Source: Atriophallophorus winterbourni
Lineage: Eukaryota; Platyhelminthes; Trematoda; Plagiorchiida; Microphallidae
DNA length: 64,000 nt
Direction of reading: 5' to 3'
Assembly (NCBI GenBank): GCA_013407085.1
Contig: JACCGJ010001359.1
Span: 1-64,000, forward strand
This document shows, in pieces, positions 23,640-34,700 of this stretch. The position numbers were made by a program, and so were the translations under genes. The notes under the pieces are model-generated. The model had not been told where the DNA came from, searched no databases, and saw only the letters and a list, made by a program, of their open reading frames with translations. Every line of letters starts with the position of its first letter. Within the stretch, counting starts at the first letter, position 1.

Positions 23640-23900
23640 GATCTAGAGTGCGGAATGGTTACATTTTAGCAATGTGATCTGCTACCAGGTACTTCTTGCC
23701 TATTAAACAGTTGTTCATGTTGGTGATTCACTATATGCAGAATGTTGAATAGTATGATCAAATCACCTATGGCACGGTGGTACGAAATGTCAAATAGGTT
23801 CAAAGTTGCAATCTTCTGTTCGTACTGCCTGTTGTGTATTCCGGTCATCAGTTTTCTAGTGCACAGCATTAAGTTCTCCTCAAGGAATATTTTTACAGTT
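23640..23900 (-). pseudogene. LINE-III C-terminal fragment (CR1/Jockey-like)
   Basis: The minus strand reads RKLMTGIHNRQYEQKIATLN, LFDISYHRAIGDLIILFNIL, then HQHEQLFNRQEVPGSRSH. This is the conserved end of CR1/Jockey-type pol (K-x-V-x-GL-x-x-x-x-YEQRL ... RRxRGDLILxYxIL). It is a second copy of the C-terminus found at 24579-24764. The rest of the element is absent. Confidence 0.8.
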
Positions 23901-24177
23901 CACGAACACTGCCTTTGAACGTTACATAATAGCCAGTATAATGTTGAGAACATATCTTTTGTTTTCAATCTTATTTTTAATTTATGTACTCTACTTTCGG
24001 CGTCAGTAATGCCCTTTACATGCACATTAACTATCAATATTCTATGATTGTGAATTACTTATAGACAATTAAATACCGGAAATCAGTTTAAATTACACTG
24101 ATCTACTAAATTGATGGAAAGAACAACCATACCAATGTAATCACGCACGAATTAAGCGTTTGATGTAATAAACTGTC

Positions 24178-24205
24178 AAGATTCGAGATTCGAGATTCAA
24201 GATTT
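24178..24205. repeat. Short (GAGATTC)n tandem repeat
   Basis: The 7-bp unit GAGATTC is repeated about three to four times with an AAGATT edge. Confidence 0.8.
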
Positions 24206-25114
24206 ACGGTGAATAAAATCCTATAGCTGTGCAATACCATATGATCTACGTATAAAAGTTGATCAAATAGTTACTTTAATGTTTGCGTCTATGTGCTTCA
24301 GAGGAGGAGCAAAAGTAATTCCAATTGTGACATGGAGGGAGGAAATCTCGATCGGTATTTGTTTTTCCAAGTATGTGTGTAAGAAATAATCACTAAGGGA
24401 TTTCAGTAAACCGAAGCCAACACAGTATTATTCAACATAAAATATCGTAACGTTTGCTTGAATATCATTCCGTTTGATAAACAATTAATTTCTGGCGGTA
24501 AGCTGTTCCACAAAAAGCATACGCAGACTGTGTAAAATTAGCGGCGACAGTTTAATCGGGAATATGGGATTTGAATGGTCATGTTGTGACTGCGGGCCGG
24601 GAGATTTGAACCAATATTAATGAGTTGTCTGAGTGGGTGGACCCCGTATGTATTATTCGGTATGTTAGGATTAGGTCAGCTCGGATGTGTCTGCGTCCGA
24701 GGGTGCACAATCCCAATCTAGTCAGTCGCTGCTCAAATGGTAGATTATGCAATCCAGTAACCATTTTAGCTGCCTATGATAAATTCTTTCGAGGAGCGGT
24801 ATGTCTTTTTCAATCCAAGGTGTCCAATCATGTAATGTATAGTCTAAATCTGGATGTATGTATGAATTGAGCAGCTTTGACAATGAGTGTGGTGAGATTC
24901 CCACCATGGGAAACGTCCGAAAATTCTTCTGAGTAAGCATACACGCTTATAAACTGCCTCGCACTGCAGACTGTTCTTTTTATTTTTCGCACACCCAGAT
25001 AACTAGATCTTTCTGTTGTATACTCCACTCCAGCGTGCGACTGCCAAATAAGTGTGAGAAAGGGAAGTGTTTCCAAACTTGCAATATCTTGCACTTGCAG
25101 AAGTTAAATGGCTT

Positions 25115-25449
25115 CTTAAAGCAATGTGTTACTGACATCCCTCGCATTTACACACCATTGCCAGTTTCTGACTGTTTGCCATCAGTAAAAATATGTTCCG
25201 TTAGCCTCGATACCGTGGATAAATGGTACACCAATTTATACATGAATGCCACTGTTACATAGGTTTCGTATAACGAACCAAGGTGTTCAAACACAGAATC
25301 ACATAGTGATTCCTGGTCAAGCACTCAAGACGCACATGGATGACCAAAGCAATGTGTTGCTCACATCCCCGCAATTACACACCACTACCGCTTTCTGGCT
25401 GTTTGCCGTCATCGTGTGGAGATAGTAAAATTAGGTTCAGTGAGCCATT
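25115..25449 (-). repeat. Family A hammerhead element inserted inside LINE-III (~1.4 monomers)
   Basis: In + orientation it starts at AAAGCAATGTGTT, passes a first decayed ribozyme (about 25147-25195), the GAACCAAGG/AGAATCACATAGTGATTC hairpin part and a second decayed ribozyme (25374-25429), and ends at GTGAGCCATT. Flanks are LINE-III coding sequence on both sides (QNKL on one, KPFNF on the other). A short GCTT(T)AA motif at both edges could be a target duplication. Divergence from the array is clearly higher than between array copies, so this is an older insertion. Confidence 0.85.
25374..25429 (-). ncRNA. Decayed family A hammerhead
   Basis: The minus strand keeps CCAC, stem II GGC/GCC, GAAA, then GCGGT A GTGG. 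The 5' core reads ACGATGA, so C3 and U4 are changed and stem III lost its palindrome. The neighbouring copy at about 25147-25195 reads CTGATGG (A9 changed). Both are probably inactive relics. Confidence 0.6.
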
Positions 25450-28019
25450 AAGCTTGTTTTGAATTGACTACTGGTGCAGCTTATTTATGTCTGCTTATAA
25501 AACTAGGCAATCCTCAACAGAGTTAATCTTCGTCCAAATTTTTGCCTAGTCGGCGAAAAAATCAAGTTTACAGCATACCAGTTTGGGCAGATGATTTATA
25601 AATATTAAGAACAGTATTTGACCGAGTACTGAACGCTGTGGACACCACGCGTCGCTTCAATATTCCGTGAAATTTCGCCATCCATTCTGACTTTCGCTTT
25701 GCGTTCAGACGGGTAACTTGCGAAACATGTTAGTAGCTTTCCAGTGACGCCAAAATCCTGCAGCTTCAAAAGTAGTAACGAATGATCAACTCATTCGAAA
25801 GCTTTAGATATATCTAAGCAATAGAGAGTCGTGAGTAAGTTATACAAGCTTGAGTGCGTCTGTGAAAGAATCTCATGGCAATCGAGGTGCCTGGTAAGAT
25901 TTTCATACACTAAGCGTTCCAATACTTTATAAACATTGAAAGGAGCGTCACCGGACGGTAATTGGCCGGAACTGAACGACTGCCACCTTTGTAGATTGGC
26001 GTAATAACTCCGGTTTTCCAGCTAGTTGGTACGATTCCCGTATTTAGTGTGTGTATAAATAAATCATATACTGGGCAGCAAAGCACCAGCTCACATGACT
26101 TCAGAATAGCCGGCGTTATTCCGTCTTACCCGGGGAATTTTTAACGTTTAACCTGCGTAAATGCGTCCACACAACCGTAGGATTCACATCGACATCATTA
26201 AGGTTTTCCACCTCTATTGAATGTGGCAAAGGTGTTGGCAGGATTACATTTTTTGGACAAAAGACTTGCGCATAAAATGTTGCTAGGGCATCAGTTGTAT
26301 CCTTGAGATTTTCTGTCTATTCGTCCGCTGTCTGAATAGGAAAAACACCCGGTTTAACCATAGTCGCGTTGTTTACTATGGTGTATGGTATCTTAGGATG
26401 ACGTTTCATTTGGTCTATCAGCATTTAATAGTGTTATTGCTTTTCTTCACAAATTAAGGACGTCACCTTTTTTCGTACATTTCGAAAATGTTCCCAGGAT
26501 ACGTCTGTTCGAGCGATACATGTGTCCAACCCATGTCGAATTTCGCATGGCTATCCACTTTCGAGTGCGGCTACGGAGTTTGAAACTAAATGTTCTAGCG
26601 TTTCTTATCGGAGTATAGGCTGAGTTTTCGTCTATTTTCATACCGATGTATATTAAAAGGCTGGAACAGTGAGTTTCTGCATTCGTAAGATCGAGATACC
26701 TCTCTTATAGTATCTTGAGTGCTTCGCGAAGGCCAAAGTAATCGACCCTTCTGATGAGTTTGAGGTCATTAGATGTCCTCCTGGTGCTGCACACGAATTT
26801 GATGAACAATACTAGGTGGTCACTTAGCCCCAGAGGACTATGATACTGCACTGACTCGACTGCTGTTGCTTCGGATGTGAGAATCAATCTAGGATTGAAG
26901 ATTCGTCGGTGCCTCTCTGACGAGTGAAGGAATTTACATGATTGTAAAGGGGAATGAGATTAATCATGTCGCGTATTTTGTACTCAAGTAATTGCTGCGA
27001 GTTCAATCTTTTGATTTAAGCTGTGGACGGTTGAAATCACCCATTATGAATAGTTGGGTTCCTCTCAAATATCCGGCGTTACGCATTATTTCTAGCAACA
27101 TATCGTTGTGGGCGTCAGACGAGGTGGGTGAGTGGTAAATTACACCAAGGATACAGTTCTCTCTCGATTTCAGGCGCAAGCTACACCATATGGAATCCTC
27201 CCGCTCAAATCATGCAACAGAAACCATTGTGAGTGAAAACGCTCATGGCAATACACAGCTACTCAACCACCTGTTTTTTGAGCGGTCTCGGCTAAGCAGG
27301 ATCATGTTGAGAATTGCTAGCTGGCAATCATTCACCCGATCATGGAACTACGTCTCGATTATAGCGATAATGTCAGCTGATTGCAGAAATGAGTTAATTC
27401 AGCTGTTTTGTTCCGCAAACCCTGCGCATTTGTGTATAAACGATTAATACTGGTTTTGGTGTGTAGCGATGATTTGTTGATGGTGCCTATTGATCCGACC
27501 TCCCGAGAGCCGGACCTTTGTGGGATTTTTAAACGTCTTCTGAATTTGCGATTTCAGTGTCATTGTGTGGCAAGGCTTCAGCTTGTGTGTCTGAGACAGC
27601 CTTAATTATGCTTAGTCAGACGTCGTTAGGGCTATTTTCCTGTGTACTCGTCAAGTATGTCTGACGAAGTGGTTAGGAAAGTGAGTTTCAAGGGAGTTGG
27701 TCCATCACCTTCGTAACTGGATGGCCGGGGTATCCTGAAAGTATTCACAACAACACGCTTCCGCGCTCCTATCGATTCTGCGATGTAGAGCCACTGTCTG
27801 TAGTCGTGTTGTTGTTGTTTAGCAGCCTCCGTCGTATTAAAAAAATCTGGAACGCCTAGAAATATATGGCTGCGATCTTTACTCTCTATTACGAACATCG
27901 AGACGTCCTTTTATTCCCACCAAGGTATGTCGGCGAAGATTCGATTATTGCACTCGGGAAACAGACGTAGCAAATGAGGACAGTTTCCATAGCCTTCTCA
28001 CTGCTTAGTGTTTCTGTTT

Positions 28020-28480
28020 TTTATTTCTAGGCTTCTGGGATTATAATTTCAAATTTGATGGGTAAGTATCTTACTGCTAATTTGTATTCTGCATTACCAT
28101 CTTTAAATATTGCTACACGCATTGTAATTTGCCGTTTACCGTCGCTGAACGACATGCTTTCTTCTACCTCTACTGATACTTTCGGTCGGATTTATTAACT
28201 TGTAAGATTCACAATGATGTCATTCTGAAAGTCAAAATTTATTTCACTGGAGTTCTCTACCACAAGCGTGTTCAAATTTCAGTAATTAAATTTTAAAATA
28301 CCGCCATTTTGGACTCTATGTCTCTGCATGTGCTTGACTTTCTTTCTTATACACGACGGTTTGATACAGACCGCAGCTTTTAAATCGACCATGTTTAACA
28401 ATAATTGTTCAATACATTCATTTGCGGGCCATTTATCCTCCATATGTTTTAGACTAATTTTTGTAAGGTTTCCATGTTAA
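28020..28480 (-). pseudogene. Degraded coding remnant of unknown function
   Basis: A minus-strand reading of about 145 codons with roughly three stops gives LKHMEDKWPANECIEQLLLN, MVDLKAAVCIKP, KVKHMQRHRVQNGG, NLNTLVVENSSEINFDFQND, IIVNLTS, IRPKVSVEVEESMSFSDGKR and QITMRVAIFKDGNAEYKLAV. The composition looks like a real protein (few low-complexity runs, alternating beta-like pattern), but I do not recognise the family. It lies just upstream of the LINE-III ORF1 remnant on the same strand, so it may be a further part of that element's first ORF or of another mobile element. Confidence 0.35.
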
Positions 28481-28859
28481 CAAAGGGTATTTTACTCTAT
28501 GCATGCTTTAAGTACTGTGTTCTTTTTATATTTGGAACTATGGAAGTTTGCTGCACCATTGAGACCAACTTCGAATGAATTCTGAACAAGATGATATAAA
28601 CATATTTGTGCAATCTGAACTGGATCATTTTAGACGGATGAAATGCTACCTTGTGATGAGATGCGAATTTAAATTGCTAGCCATAAAAAGGTTGAGTACA
28701 TTAAAGATGTCGCGTTATCGTTTTTCATGAAATCCTATTCGTACCCCTTAGCCCGGTTGTAAAAGAACACACCGATAACACTTAATGTCACTTTTAGTTC
28801 TGTGCTGCTGATTCCAGGGGGTGTATTATACTTCCCCGAATCACATCAGTCCATTCTCG

Positions 28860-29590
28860 ACCATAGGGGGCGCGATCACTGACGGTTATCCAATCACGTT
28901 CTCGTCTCCGAAAGCAGTTTGAGGGCACGCAGTTCAAGAACATTTACATCTTTCACAGTTGACGTTTAGTGGAGGGATTTATGCTTGAGAAGACATTTCG
29001 TATGTGCTTAGTCCATCCTACAGAGGACGTGTTCAAATGGCCAAACCATTGTAGTTTTCGGTGTTGGATATACATGGAGAACGAAAGTATTCGGCTACCT
29101 CGCGTCCAAAGGACTGTGCTAGATACTCTGTCAGTATAACGGACGAGAAAGTTTGACCTAAGGCACCTATTGTTCAACATCACTAATGATCGAACATTTG
29201 TAATCTCCACGGCCGTCTGACATCCCTAAAGTAATACAAGACATATCGCCGAATGTGCAATAAATATTTCAGCTCTGAAGTTAACGCTAGGCCTGTGAGA
29301 GAGTGTTTCTCAACTTTAAATGAGATCAGCAGTTAAAATGACTTCTCCATTCACTTGACCATTGTGTAACATAGTAAAGCAAGTTAGTTGACGAGTTAAA
29401 CATATTCCAGCCGAGGATCATTAGCATTTACGTTTTGGACGAATGCTTCTTATTTTAGCAGTGCTAATCTCGAGGCCGACTTGTGTAATCAAACATGCGA
29501 TACGGTCTAAGGGGTCTTTAGCATTTCAACACTTCACCAAGATCAAGTACTCAATGTAATCCAAGGACTTCAGTGGTCTAAATATCATTA
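28860..29590 (-). pseudogene. LINE-II C-terminal fragment
   Basis: The minus strand reads DPLDRIACLITQVGLEIS followed by TAKIRSIRPKR (29590-29450), then after breaks VRSLVMLNNRCLRSNFLV (29200-29140), SILSF-like text and HRKLQWFGHL (about 29040). This parallels the CLRxI ... LRWLGHV region of the LINE-II pol. It is the same family as 5041-5924 and covers the region 3' of the point where that copy is truncated. Confidence 0.7.
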
Positions 29591-29879
29591 AACTTAACAG
29601 ACCGCTGCATGGTATAAAATGAAATTTCATTATAGTGAAAAATATGCACTGAAGAATTCATTAAATAGTGTTAACTACTTCGGAATCGAGTGATTTAATA
29701 ACAAGCTTGTCCAAATTATTGTTGAAATAAATCAATATCTCTGAGTGGGTGACAGTAGAAGGTATGTGCCATTTAAAACAGACATGAACAGAATGGAAAT
29801 ATTTCATGCAGTTTATGGTGGAATAGGGAACCGCCAGCGTATAATTGTGAGTTTGAGAGTTCGCGTGAAAAGCCCTTGT

Positions 29880-30700
29880 ATGGGATAATTTGGCGTATGC
29901 ACTATTGTGTAAAGTAGTTAAGCTCTGGTCTTTTCATGGTCACATGGGCACTTCTGAGATATGAATTCTATTTTATTTCCCATATTTTGGAGCTTGCATT
30001 TGTTGAAATTAAATAGCAGTCGTTTATTCAATGAAAAATTTAAATAGCGTCAATATCATTCTGTTATCACAGACATTACTCAGGTCTACTGTTGCAACTC
30101 CAGATCTCTACATCCTCTGCAAATAACGAATTACTGCAGCAAAAAAGTTCTGATGTCTTGTTGACAGAGACCAGATAAAGGATGGAACCGAGCCTTGGAG
30201 ATCGCCAGTGGTTCCAATAGATTTTGATATTGCGTCCTCGACACATACCTGAATAGTACAGGTGTCAGCTAGTAATCTAACCAAGTGAACATCTTTTCGG
30301 TCATATAGAGTGACATAATCAATTGCATTTGAAACATCAAGGCAGGACGAATGAAAAGCATTCCGTTTGTCCACTACTTGGCTTCAATTGTACGCGGTAT
30401 CAGTACATTATATAATCAAAAATGATTTGTTATAAATCCGTGCTGTTGTCTCGAAAGTAAATGATTGTTTTCAGAACGTTTCGTGCGATCGTCAACAACA
30501 GGACGCTAAACCACATGTTATAATGTAACATGCCGGTAATTAGCGAATTCCGTGCGATTTTTAAGCTTATAACTAGGAGCGATTATTCCACGTTTTCAAC
30601 GAATGGGAATTGTATCATTCATTCGTTTTTGTTTGAGGAACTTTGTTAGTGCTTTGCACAGCAAATGAGCATAGTGCTTCAATGAGTGTGATTATTCAGT
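29880..30700 (-). pseudogene. LINE-III reverse transcriptase fragment, second copy
   Basis: The minus strand reads IPIR*KRGIIAPSYK, FANYRHVTL, SRQQHGFITNHF, SSCLDVSNAIDYVTLYDR (degenerate xLDFSKAFDxV), DAISKSIGTTGDLQGSVPSF (degenerate SGVPQGSVLGP), then NKRLLFNFNKCKLQNMGN near 29990. The order is that of a CR1/Jockey pol, and the NFNKCK box equals the NFCKCK box of the 24540-27910 copy. It is very decayed. Confidence 0.75.
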
Positions 30701-31137
30701 CAGCCCCATAAAACGTTTCCGTTAATAATTTAAAAAAAGTGTGGAGCACGCTTACTGATTTGGCAGTGGAGGTCAAGATGGACTAGCTTGGATGTGGAAT
30801 TCTAAATAGTGATTACTAAAATTGTAATGCTCCAGGAGTTGCTGATACATGCGCCGTTTGGCCAGCTGAAATTTTCACGATTCCTATTCCTGTTTCAAAA
30901 AGTTATTTTGATCAATAATCATTGAATAGAGGAACTCCACCATGCGCACTATTCTTTCCTGGTATTTCAGTTTGTCTCGTGTACAAACTTCCTCAGAAAT
31001 TGGAATGTTTTTCAGGTCTCTCAGCTGAGGCTATCTAGGATGTCAACATGCAGCGACTCGTGCATTTAAACATCCGTGTGTTCCGATTTTTAATTTCAAT
31101 TTTAAGTAGACAAAATTAGACTTTGAGGGCACTGTTT

Positions 31138-31250
31138 ATTTGGGTTTGTACAACGAACCAGGAGGTTGAAGCACAGAATCGCAATGTGATGCCTGGATAG
31201 GAATTCGAGGCGCTGATGGGTAAATTTAACTTTGTTTACTACTTCTCAAC
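31138..31250. repeat. Family A fragment with an inverted junction
   Basis: The + text GGTTTGTACAACGAACCAGG, then AGCACAGAATCGCAATGTGATGC and GAGGCGCTGATGG, is family A in array orientation. It is followed directly by AAATTTAACTTTGTTTAC, which corresponds to the opposite strand of the monomer (CAAGTATAATCTTGTTTAC). The same inverted junction occurs at 61268-61290. No ribozyme core is included. Confidence 0.65.
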
Positions 31251-32315
31251 TGTTACAAGTTACAACTGTTAGTTAACAGTAACACAATAGGCTATCCCAG
31301 TTTAACAAAGAAGCTTCAGTCTTACTCTAAGAGCAGAACAGATATCACAGTGGAGAGACCGCATGGAGAGAACGCATCTGAACAAACTTAAATAAGCCCA
31401 ACGTAAAAACCCGTCCTCTCCTGGCAATTTACTGCTTCTTCTCCGTCGGAACACTCAAAATTAAGTACTCTGGTAGGGCGTTATATTTAACTAGTAAGCA
31501 AAATCGATGTAGTGATGCAATGTTCTTCACACTAATGGTTTTTAGTTGACTTGGTAGCTGACTGTAGTACTCAACTCACCTAGCCATCTTAGCATTGATA
31601 TCCATGGTATGTTCCTCAGATGAGTCTCTAAGTTTCGTAAGTTGAGAGGCTCGAGTCCAATCTCTAGCGTCCAGAAATGGTACGAATCAAATAAAACACA
31701 TTTTCAAATCAATCAAATTCGCTGCAGTCTCCGTTTCGATTAAAGTCTCCATTTTCTTTAACGATATCTTTGAGTGGTTTGTACAGTGACTCTCTCGATA
31801 ATTCGGTGTACAGTGACAAAATTCCATCGAGCGGTTTCTTGTGGCGCAAGAAGATGAATGTTGTTTTCACAAATGGAGCCTCGCTGGTTGTGAGAAATTT
31901 CGCATAGGAGTTAAAATCCCATAGTCTGTGTAGCAATCGTTCCTCTGGGCCATTGTTGATAAACGGTACCAATATTCCAATTCAACTGCTCACGAATCGC
32001 TTCTACGAGTTTTTCGCTGGTCCTAGCTTTGTCAAGTCCAAACTTCTCCTTTACATTTTACGTTGGCGCTTCAGCAGTCTAAGTCGGAGCGTTCTGCGAA
32101 CAAGTGTGTACAAAATACTCACCTCATTTCTTGTTTTAACCACATTAAAGGACTTACAGTCAGGTTAAACTGCAATAGATCTGACTCACTATAATGTCAT
32201 CACTTGAATCACGGATTACAAACTGTGTACTAAAGTGCTGGGATTTGGTGTTTCAAATACCAGTGGCTGTAGGCCGCGCAATCTCCGTTGTCCATGCGAG
32301 TTGTTACGGCATCTG
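31251..32315. other. Unassigned DNA with one minus-strand frame
   Basis: The 87-codon minus frame at 31709-31972 (FINNGPEERLLHRLWDF, FLRHKKPLDGILSLY) looks somewhat protein-like and lies 3' of the exon pair at 32321-32802, so it could be a further exon. I could not find a splice arrangement that joins them. Confidence 0.3.
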
Positions 32316-32320
32316 CTCAC

Positions 32321-32802
32321 CTAGTGCATACATTCCAATCGACTGCCTCGACCAGCGTGTCATTTCCAGTAACTCTATCAATAACCGATCGCGAATAGTT
32401 ATAGAAATTGTCGTTTCCATTTTGGCTGGTGCATAACGTTGCAGCATACGCCCAAACGCTCCCACAAAAGGGGGATTGCAATTCTCGGTGAAACCGACAT
32501 CCATGATAGAAGTGATAGCTTATCATAATGACCGAGTCTTATAGCGATGCCATGCTAGCCAGATCTATTTTCTTACCACTGTAAAAAAGCCAATATGGAG
32601 AATAGATTTTGGGGAGGTTGATCGCTTTAGATTTCTGCTCAGATAAAGGTACCTCAAAAATAGAAACAATTTCTACCCAGTAATATATTAAAGAATGTGT
32701 GGTAATATTGCGACAAGCTATATTTAATAACGTTCTGACGTTCCGCTTACTTTTTACCTTGGCAGCAATGGGAACCGAGTGTAAATCGCTTCGAAGGAAC
32801 AC
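32321..32802 (-). CDS. Possible two-exon gene segment with a 39-nt intron, unknown protein
   Basis: The minus-strand frame ending at 32577 reads SVPIAAK, KAINLPKIYSPYWLFYS and meets a donor-like GTAAGA. If 32538-32576 (39 nt, GT...AG) is removed, the frame continues without a stop as DSVIMISYHFYHGCRFHREL, AYAATLCTSQNGNDNFYNYS, VIDRVTGNDTLVEAVDWNVC to a second donor-like GTGAGC at 32320. Very short introns of 30-40 nt are known in schistosome genes. The frame also remains open without removing a second possible intron (32635-32757). The family is not recognised. I searched many alternatives by eye, so a chance join cannot be excluded. There is no Met start in frame; the 5' end is undefined. 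Confidence 0.22.
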
Positions 32803-34594
32803 AAAACATAGAGCTTAGTATAGTTAAATGACATGGAAACTAATTTCCGTTGATGTAGCCAACAGCACTTGGTACTTCTTCGAGTTCACATTGCTAGCCT
32901 TCGCCCACTTGAGTAAAAACTTCAAACTACAGGGAGTTGAAATAAAGGACTCAAACTATCACTTACATGAGCTCGCTACGAATTTTTCATTTGGTTTTTC
33001 TCCCGATATCTTTCCTGAAATCTAGTAACCCGCAATTCAGTGAAGTTTGGCATCATGATTTGTTGGGGTGGATGAAATGAAAACAACAAGCCGTCACCGA
33101 AGTATACTGATATTAAAGCAGTAGTCACCTGTCACTGCTTACTTCTCATGTCAGTATTCAGCATTTCCACTGGACTTGTAGAAGTTAATCGTATAGGCCG
33201 CAAGCTGAACTTGCATTTTAGAAGCCTTTTGGGATGCATTCCATATGGAAGCATTCTATTGATAGCAAGAGCACATTTACATTACGAATCCTGACTTTGA
33301 CAATCTTGGAATCACAAATTGTGAAATAAAACTCTGCTCTGTCTGAATTGTAACAGCTGTAGCTGTAGCTTTAGCTGTAGATGAATTCGGAAAAGTATTG
33401 TTATTCAGACCCATATTATAACAGCGCTCTTATTTTCAAGTTCGCAGACATATCTATATCTGTATAGTGGTTAACCTAATCCATGATATAGCCACAAGAT
33501 GGTGTAACACTTATTAAGCTAACCATGCAATATTTTTAATTAAAGCGCTAGATAATTAACATGCTTCATTCACATCCAATGACTAGTTCCGTGCGATTTG
33601 TACTCTCCAGGCATGAAAAGTAATCCACATGACGCTGAGAAATGGTAAATAAGACGTTAACTCTGAAGACAGTGGACATAACTAAAACCCCGGAAACTTA
33701 ATCTGTCAAATGAAATTACGATTCAGCAAAATTAATGCGGTAAAATGAATGTGCGTGAACAAAATACCTGAATTTATATGCTTTTCTATCACTCTCTTTG
33801 AGCCCGTTCTTGCTGTCTGCGGACATTAGATACTGACAATTGGATCAAGATTCGCAAACGTGATTTGTTATTAAACTCGAGTTTTCGTCCTTTGAGCAGT
33901 ATTCAACATGAAAGTCTCGTTCTTAATGGAATATTGGAACGATTTCACAAGCGCGAATGACTCATGCAGTCCAAATAATCTACTTCTTTATCTAAACTAT
34001 GAATAAAATATGTCATTCATATCGGAATACTTTCAAGTTAAAACTGGATCATAATTAAGTGAGATGTTCATTCACTAGATCATACACTTCCATGGGTAAT
34101 GTTATAAAAATCTCCTACGAACATTATCTCACAGCATTATCCACTCTCGCCCATTCACGAAGCATTCGCGTTAAATCCATCTAGCCAAATATACGTTTTC
34201 TTTTGCATGGGGTGCAACCCTCTCCCCAATTTCAGCCCAGCATCTGTTTTCCTTCTAGTTTTCATCTGTTTCTCAGTTTAGGTTGAATTTGTTTCGCCGA
34301 ACACTGACGAGTTGAACAGAAAATTACAAACTAGTCCGATTGGGATAGAACGACCCATTGGTTTTCATGTCCTTTTATTGAAAAATAACAGTTATTTGCT
34401 AATTTCGAAACATAGGTGTTCAGAAGGTAAGCATTGTATTTATTGGCTGCTTTATATAGCGACTAAACAACACAAACAAAAAGCTTCGTACAATGCTTAC
34501 ATTGCCTATAAAGTGCAAGTTCCCAGATTTTAATCATATACATAATGCAAATATGATGGACTATAGTCTCAAAAAGAATGTATGCTATAAATCG
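32803..34594. other. Unassigned AT-rich DNA with a short AGCTGT repeat
   Basis: It contains a short hexamer repeat (AGCTGT)n at 33355-33380. Frames at 32828-33025 and 34312-34533 (+) are short and unrecognised. Confidence 0.45.
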
Positions 34595-34700
34595 GTTATA
34601 GTAGTTTCTTAATAACGTTTCGCTCCTAACACAGAAGCTTCATCAGACCAAAGGTATCAGTACGAAGAGAGATCATGTTTAAATTTATTTACGTGGCAAT
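34595..34700 (-). repeat. Repeat family R3 fragment
   Basis: The + text CACAGAAGCTTCATCAGACC is shared with CACAGAAGCTTCGTCAGACC at 59282. Both are followed by a GGT-A-TC-GTA/GTCA segment and preceded by an AACGTTTCG / ACGTTTCA segment. The minus reading (DEASVLGAKR versus DEASVSELKR at 59.3 kb) suggests the 3' coding end of a mobile element, which I cannot name. Confidence 0.5.

Larger units (their letters stand above)
24540..27910 (-). pseudogene. LINE-III, near full-length CR1/Jockey-like retrotransposon, interrupted by a ribozyme element
   Basis: Read on the minus strand. The ORF1 end is at 27898-27640 (KDRSHIFLGVPDFFNTTEAA, RIPRPSSYEGDGPTPLKLTF). The apurinic-type endonuclease follows: NAQ/CAGF, LRNKTAEL, SADIIAIIETWFHDRVND, ENCILGVIYHSPTSSDAHND, then MGDF-like text, and LILTSEATAVESVQYHSPLG with SDHLVLF (to 26705). 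The reverse transcriptase follows: TNWKTGVITPIYKGGSRSVP, ANYRPVTLLSM, then ADDLKIWTKINSVEDCLVLQ with ADINKLHQWSIQNKL at about 25455. There the reading is cut by a family A insertion (25115-25449). It resumes with KPFNFCKCKILQV at about 25114 and ends with LLNSYIHPDLDYTLHDWTPW, EKDIPLLERIYHRQLKWLL and MVTGLHNLPFEQRLTRLGLC (24579-24764). Many stops and frameshifts show it is dead and fairly old. Confidence 0.9.
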
